Below are positions 60,166-64,000 of a stretch of 64,000 bases of DNA, piece by piece. The stretch covers positions 4,620,501 to 4,684,500 of the forward strand of contig NZ_FMHZ01000002.1 in assembly GCF_900090315.1 (NCBI RefSeq), given 5' to 3'. Position numbers and translations under genes: made by a program. Within the stretch, counting starts at the first letter, position 1. Every line of letters begins with the position of its first letter. The notes beneath the pieces are model-generated. The model made no database searches. It worked only from the letters and a program-made list of their open reading frames with translations, and was not told the origin of the DNA. This stretch comes from Micromonospora citrea (GTDB lineage Bacteria; Actinomycetota; Actinomycetes; Mycobacteriales; Micromonosporaceae).

Positions 60166-61215
60166 ATGTGGCGGGGTCTGATCGACGCGTACCGGGACCG
60201 TCTGCCGGTCACCGAGGCCACGCCCGTCGTGACCCTGCACGAGGGGAACACCCCGCTGCTGCCCGCGCCCGTGCTCTCCGCCCGGCTCGGCTGCGACGTG
60301 CACCTGAAGGTGGAGGGGGCCAACCCGACCGGCTCGTTCAAGGACCGGGGCATGACGCTCGCGGTGTCCAAGGCGGTCGAGGCCGGCAACAAGGCGATCA
60401 TCTGCGCCTCCACCGGCAACACCAGCGCCTCCGCGGCGGCGTACGCGGCCCGCGCCGGGCTGACCTGCGCGGTGCTCGTGCCGCAGGGCAAGATCGCGCT
60501 GGGCAAGCTGGCCCAGGCCCTGGTGCACGGCGCCAGGCTGCTCCAGGTCTCCGGCAACTTCGACGACTGCCTGGCGCTGGCCGCGAAGCTCGCCCAGGAC
60601 TACCCGGTCGCCCTGGTCAACTCCGTGAACGTCGACCGGCTGCACGGTCAGAAGACGGCCGCGTTCGAGATCGTCGAGGCGCTCGGCGACGCGCCCGACA
60701 TCCACTGCCTGCCGGTCGGCAACGCCGGCAACGTCTCGGCCTACTGGATGGGCTACTCGGAGGAGCTGCGCGACGGCAACGCCACCCGCGCCCCGAAGAT
60801 GTACGGCTTCCAGGCGGCCGGCGCCGCCCCGATCGTCAGCGGGCAGGTGGTCCGCGAGCCGTCCACGATCGCCACCGCCATCCGGATCGGCAACCCGGCC
60901 AGCTGGACCAGGGCCCTCGACGCCCGGGACTCCTCGGGCGGGCTGATCGCCGCCGTCACCGACCGGGAGATCCTGGCCGCGTACCGACTGCTGGCCCGCG
61001 AGATCGGGGTCTTCGTCGAGCTGGGCAGCGCGGCCAGCGTGGCCGGCCTGCTCCAGCAGGCCGCCGCCGGCAGGGTGCCCGCCGGCTCGACGGTGGTCTG
61101 CACGGTGACCGGCCACGGCCTGAAGGACCCGGAGTGGGCCATCTCCACCGCCCCGGCCCCGATCACCATCGCCAACGACCCGCTGGCCGCGGCCCGCTCC
61201 CTCGACCTGGCCTGA
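60166..61215 (+). CDS. thrC: Threonine synthase
   Basis: 349 residues from ATG 60166, with GAGGGAGAG upstream. Fold-type II PLP enzyme: [20 protein letters not shown] holds the PLP lysine near residue 60, [19 protein letters not shown] binds phosphate, and [14 protein letters not shown] is the cofactor glycine loop. It converts O-phosphohomoserine to threonine. It follows hom after 247 bp. Homoserine kinase (thrB), the usual next gene, is not present before the window ends; an RND pump follows instead. Confidence 0.96.
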   Translation: MWRGLIDAYRDRLPVTEATPVVTLHEGNTPLLPAPVLSARLGCDVHLKVEGANPTGSFKDRGMTLAVSKAVEAGNKAIICASTGNTSASAAAYAARAGLTCAVLVPQGKIALGKLAQALVHGARLLQVSGNFDDCLALAAKLAQDYPVALVNSVNVDRLHGQKTAAFEIVEALGDAPDIHCLPVGNAGNVSAYWMGYSEELRDGNATRAPKMYGFQAAGAAPIVSGQVVREPSTIATAIRIGNPASWTRALDARDSSGGLIAAVTDREILAAYRLLAREIGVFVELGSAASVAGLLQQAAAGRVPAGSTVVCTVTGHGLKDPEWAISTAPAPITIANDPLAAARSLDLA

Positions 61216-61353
61216 GCCGCGACCCGGTCGTACCGACGGGTCGGGAGCGGCCCGCCCGCGTCCCTGCCGGCGCGGCCGGAGCCGTCACCCTGCCCTCGCG
61301 CGACGCGGCGCGGTCCGGTCGCCCGTCACGGCGCGAAGGGCGTCTGCGGTCTT

Positions 61354-61397
61354 CCGCCCGGCCGACCCGGCGTCCGGGCGCCGGGTCGGCCGGGCGG
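61354..61397 (+). terminator. Strong terminator downstream of thrC
   Basis: A perfect 19-bp stem (CCGCCCGGCCGACCCGGCG) with a six-base loop. A further 10-bp hairpin CTCCCAGCGG lies at 61441-61465. The 61216-61570 gap has these structures and no gene. Confidence 0.8.
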
Positions 61398-61518
61398 GAG
61401 GGTGTCCGGTTTCCGTGGGGCGACCCCGGAAGGTGTCCGGCTCCCAGCGGGCGGGCCGCTGGGAGCGGTCCCGTGTGCGGGACCCGGGCGGGGGTGCCCG
61501 GGGAGCGGCGGGCCGGGT

Positions 61519-61539
61519 GCGGGAGACTTCAACTCCCGC
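61519..61539. promoter_or_regulatory. Inverted repeat upstream of the RND gene
   Basis: GCGGGAG-ACTTCAA-CTCCCGC, 31 bp before the pump ATG; candidate operator or 5' hairpin. Confidence 0.4.
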
Positions 61540-61570
61540 AACCCGTCCTCTCCAGGAGTGAGCCACGCCG

Positions 61571-64000
61571 ATGTCGCTGCTCGCCAGATTCAGCCTCGCC
61601 AACCGAGGGCTGGTCGCCCTCATCGCGGTGGTGATCACGGCGTTCGGAGCGTTCGCCGTACCGTCGCTGAAGCAGCAACTCCTGCCGTCGTTGGAGTTCC
61701 CGGCCGCGTTCATCGTGGCGACCTACCCGGGTGCCGGCCCGGAGATCGTCGAGTCGCAGGTCACCGAGCCGATCGAGAACAGCCTCCAGGCCATCCCCGG
61801 CCTGGACAAGATCACCTCGACGTCGCGCGAGGGCGCGGCGACGGTCCAGGTGCAGTACGAGTTCGGCACCGACCTGGACGACGTGGTCAACAAGATGGAG
61901 ACCGCGCTCAACCGGATCGACACGCAACTGCCGGAGGGCGTCGACCCCCAGGTCATCGCCGGTAGCACCGACGACCTGCCCGCCGTGGTGCTCGCCGCGT
62001 CCGGCGGCGACGACCCGCGCGCACTCGCCGAGAAGCTGCGCGGCGCGGTCGTGCCGGAGCTGGAGGCGATCGAGGGGGTGCGTTCGGTCGACCTGACCGG
62101 CACCCGCGACGACGTCGTGGTCGTCAACCCGAACCCGGCCAAGCTGGCGGCGGCGAAGGTGGCGCCGACCGAGATCGGCACCGCGTTGAAGACCAACGGC
62201 GTGACCGTGCCGGCCGGTGCGGTGGCCGACGGCGGCCAGGCGCTGCCCGTGCAGGTGGGCACCCCGCTCGCCACGCTGGACGACCTGCGCGGCATCGTCG
62301 TCGCGCCGGCGGCGGGCAAGCGCGCCCCGGTCCGCCTCGGCGACGTGGCCACCGTCGAGCAGCAGCTCGCCCCGGCCACCGCGATCACCCGGACCAACGG
62401 CAAGGACAGCCTCGGCATCGCGATCACCGCCGCCCCGGACGGCAACGCGGTGGAGATCTCCCACGAGATCCGGGACCGGCTGGCCGAGCTGCGCGAGGCC
62501 TCCGGCACCGAACTGACCGTGGTCTTCGACCAGGCGCCGTTCGTCGAGAAGTCGATCGAGAGCCTGACCACCGAGGGCCTGCTGGGCCTGGTCATGGCCG
62601 TCGTCGTCATCCTGGTCTTCCTGCTGTCGGTCCGCTCCACCGTGGTCACCGCGGTCTCCATCCCGCTGTCGGTGGTGGTCGCCCTGATCGCGCTCTGGAT
62701 CGGCGACTACTCGCTGAACCTGCTCACCCTCGGCGCGCTCACCATCGCGGTCGGCCGGGTCGTCGACGACTCGATCGTCGTGCTGGAGAACATCAAGCGC
62801 CACCTGGAGTACGGCGAGCCGAAGCGCGAGGCGATCCTCGCCGCCGTCCGCGAGGTGGCCGGCGCGGTGACCGCGTCGACCCTCACCACGGTCGCCGTCT
62901 TCGCGCCCATCGCGCTGGTGGGCGGCTTCGTCGGGCAGCTCTTCGCGCCGTTCGCGATCACCGTCACCGTGGCCCTGCTCGCCTCGCTGCTGGTCTCGCT
63001 GACCGTCATCCCGGTGCTCGCGTACTGGTTCCTCAAGCCGTCCGGCGGCACGGCGGACGACGCCGCGGTGCGGCGGGCGGCCGAGGAGAAGGAGCTGCGC
63101 AGCCCGTTGCAGCGGGCGTACCTGCCGGTGATCGGTTTCGCGACCCGCAAGCGGGCCACCCGCTGGATCACGCTCGGGCTCGGCGTGCTCGTGCTGTTCG
63201 GCACGTTCGGCCTGTCCCGCCAGCTGGAGACCAACTTCATCGACGACTCCGGCCAGGACACGCTGAGCATGACGCAGGAGCTGCCGGCGGGCACCGGGCT
63301 GGCAGGCACGGACGCGGCGGCCCGCCAGATCGAGGCGGTGCTGGAGCGCACCGACGGCGTCGAGACGTACCAGGTCACCGCGGGCGGCGGCGACAACCCG
63401 TTCGCCGGCGGCGGCAACAACGTCGCCACCTGGTCGCTGGCCCTCGGCGACGAGACCGACGCCAAGGAGATGCGGAAGGTCCTGCGCAAGGAGATCGACG
63501 CGCTGGGCGCGGCCGTGGGTGAGGTCAGCTTCGGTTCCGGGCAGGGCGGGGCCGCCGCCAACCAGCTGGAGGTGGTCGTCCAGGCCACCGACCCGCAGAC
63601 GCTGGCGCGGGCCGCCGACGAGGTCCGGGCCGCCATGGCCGGGGTGCCGGACGTGGAGGACGTCTCCACCAGCCTCGCCACCCGGGTGCCGCGCGTCGAC
63701 GTCACCGTCGACCGGGTCGCCGCCGGGCGGGCCGGGCTCACCGAGGCCGCCGTCGGCCAGTTCGTGGCGCAGGCGTTCCGGGGCGCGCCGCTGGGCCAGG
63801 TGACCCTGGACGGCGGGCAGCGAGACGTGGTGCTGCGGTTCGCCGGCAAGCCGCCGGTCTCCGTCGAGGAGCTGCGCGCGCTGCCGGTGGGGCCGGTGAA
63901 GCTGGACGACATCGCCGAGGTCACCGTGGCCGAGGGGCCGCAGCAGGTGACCCGGATCGACGGCGAGCGCAGCGTCTCCGTCACCGGTACGGCCACCGGC
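61571..64000 (+). CDS. HAE1/AcrB-like RND efflux permease, 3'-truncated by the window
   Basis: The frame is open from ATG 61571 to the window end (810 codons visible). It starts SLLARFSLANRGLVALIAV, a first helix typical of AcrB/CusA-type permeases, followed by the large porter loop (PGAGPEIVESQVTEPIENSL). Helices 2-6 begin near residue 335; helix 4 carries AVGRVVDDSIVVLENIKRH with the paired aspartates of the proton relay, as in AcrB. The second porter loop begins near 560. In a Gram-positive without an outer membrane it would work alone or with an unknown partner. Separated from thrC by strong hairpins. Confidence 0.93.
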   Translation, partial: MSLLARFSLANRGLVALIAVVITAFGAFAVPSLKQQLLPSLEFPAAFIVATYPGAGPEIVESQVTEPIENSLQAIPGLDKITSTSREGAATVQVQYEFGTDLDDVVNKMETALNRIDTQLPEGVDPQVIAGSTDDLPAVVLAASGGDDPRALAEKLRGAVVPELEAIEGVRSVDLTGTRDDVVVVNPNPAKLAAAKVAPTEIGTALKTNGVTVPAGAVADGGQALPVQVGTPLATLDDLRGIVVAPAAGKRAPVRLGDVATVEQQLAPATAITRTNGKDSLGIAITAAPDGNAVEISHEIRDRLAELREASGTELTVVFDQAPFVEKSIESLTTEGLLGLVMAVVVILVFLLSVRSTVVTAVSIPLSVVVALIALWIGDYSLNLLTLGALTIAVGRVVDDSIVVLENIKRHLEYGEPKREAILAAVREVAGAVTASTLTTVAVFAPIALVGGFVGQLFAPFAITVTVALLASLLVSLTVIPVLAYWFLKPSGGTADDAAVRRAAEEKELRSPLQRAYLPVIGFATRKRATRWITLGLGVLVLFGTFGLSRQLETNFIDDSGQDTLSMTQELPAGTGLAGTDAAARQIEAVLERTDGVETYQVTAGGGDNPFAGGGNNVATWSLALGDETDAKEMRKVLRKEIDALGAAVGEVSFGSGQGGAAANQLEVVVQATDPQTLARAADEVRAAMAGVPDVEDVSTSLATRVPRVDVTVDRVAAGRAGLTEAAVGQFVAQAFRGAPLGQVTLDGGQRDVVLRFAGKPPVSVEELRALPVGPVKLDDIAEVTVAEGPQQVTRIDGERSVSVTGTATG

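Overview
The window is 64 kb of very GC-rich DNA with strong G/C bias at third codon positions, many GTG starts, tight ATGA/GTGA overlaps and several genes that appear to have leaderless transcripts. Gene content fits an actinobacterium: SigE-type ECF sigma factor, DUF2795, DUF3105/DUF305 beside argS, DUF5937-type regulator, DUF6412 with a second YidC, and MMPL transporters. A 72-bp imperfect palindrome at 48601-48672 and the gene families suggest Micromonosporaceae (Micromonospora-like). That placement is inference; no rRNA is present.

Layout. 1-6.3 kb: end of a large membrane protein, a fatty acid desaturase, a lipoprotein, and a pterin dehydratase coupled to an FHA protein. 6.4-16.3 kb: ddaH-rocD (guanidine/ornithine catabolism), two envelope proteins, a Nei/Fpg glycosylase, an antibiotic kinase-like protein, an ECF sigma factor with a membrane partner, and a WGR-propeller protein. 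16.4-29.3 kb: WYL regulator/MFS pair, disulfide reductase plus glutamate-cysteine ligase, DUF6412-YidC, secreted chitinase, DedA, and an SDR-MFS-DUF1349 operon divergent from its likely regulator. 29.5-34.7 kb: TreS-like GH13 enzyme, DUF4139 protein, FabG-like SDR, and two small membrane proteins.

34.9-48.4 kb is the accessory-looking, most interesting part: a GT2 and a GT1 glycosyltransferase, a Gfo/Idh/MocA oxidoreductase, an Erm-type rRNA methyltransferase, an erythromycin-esterase-family protein, a TetR regulator divergent from a Vat-like acetyltransferase with two operators, a TetR-controlled MMPL pump, and an HxlR regulator divergent from an MFS pump. Together they look like a macrolide/lincosamide/streptogramin self-protection neighbourhood. 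The erm gene has a long 5' region with a codon-biased 37-codon ORF carrying Arg-Val-Arg-Arg, then a set of mutually exclusive hairpins, one of which covers the erm ribosome binding site. This resembles drug-induced translational attenuation.

48.8-64 kb returns to core functions: MocR/PdxR regulator divergent from a PEP-mutase-family protein, LigD-type primase-polymerase, tRNA-Arg(CCG), a degenerate IS630-type transposase-derived ORF, DUF3105-DUF305, then argS, lysA, hom and thrC (aspartate-family amino acids), and the start of an HAE1/AcrB-like RND pump cut by the window end. The aspartate-family block starts from a leaderless argS and contains an 11-codon upstream ORF overlapping the lysA start. 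Strong perfect hairpins separate most convergent transcription units.
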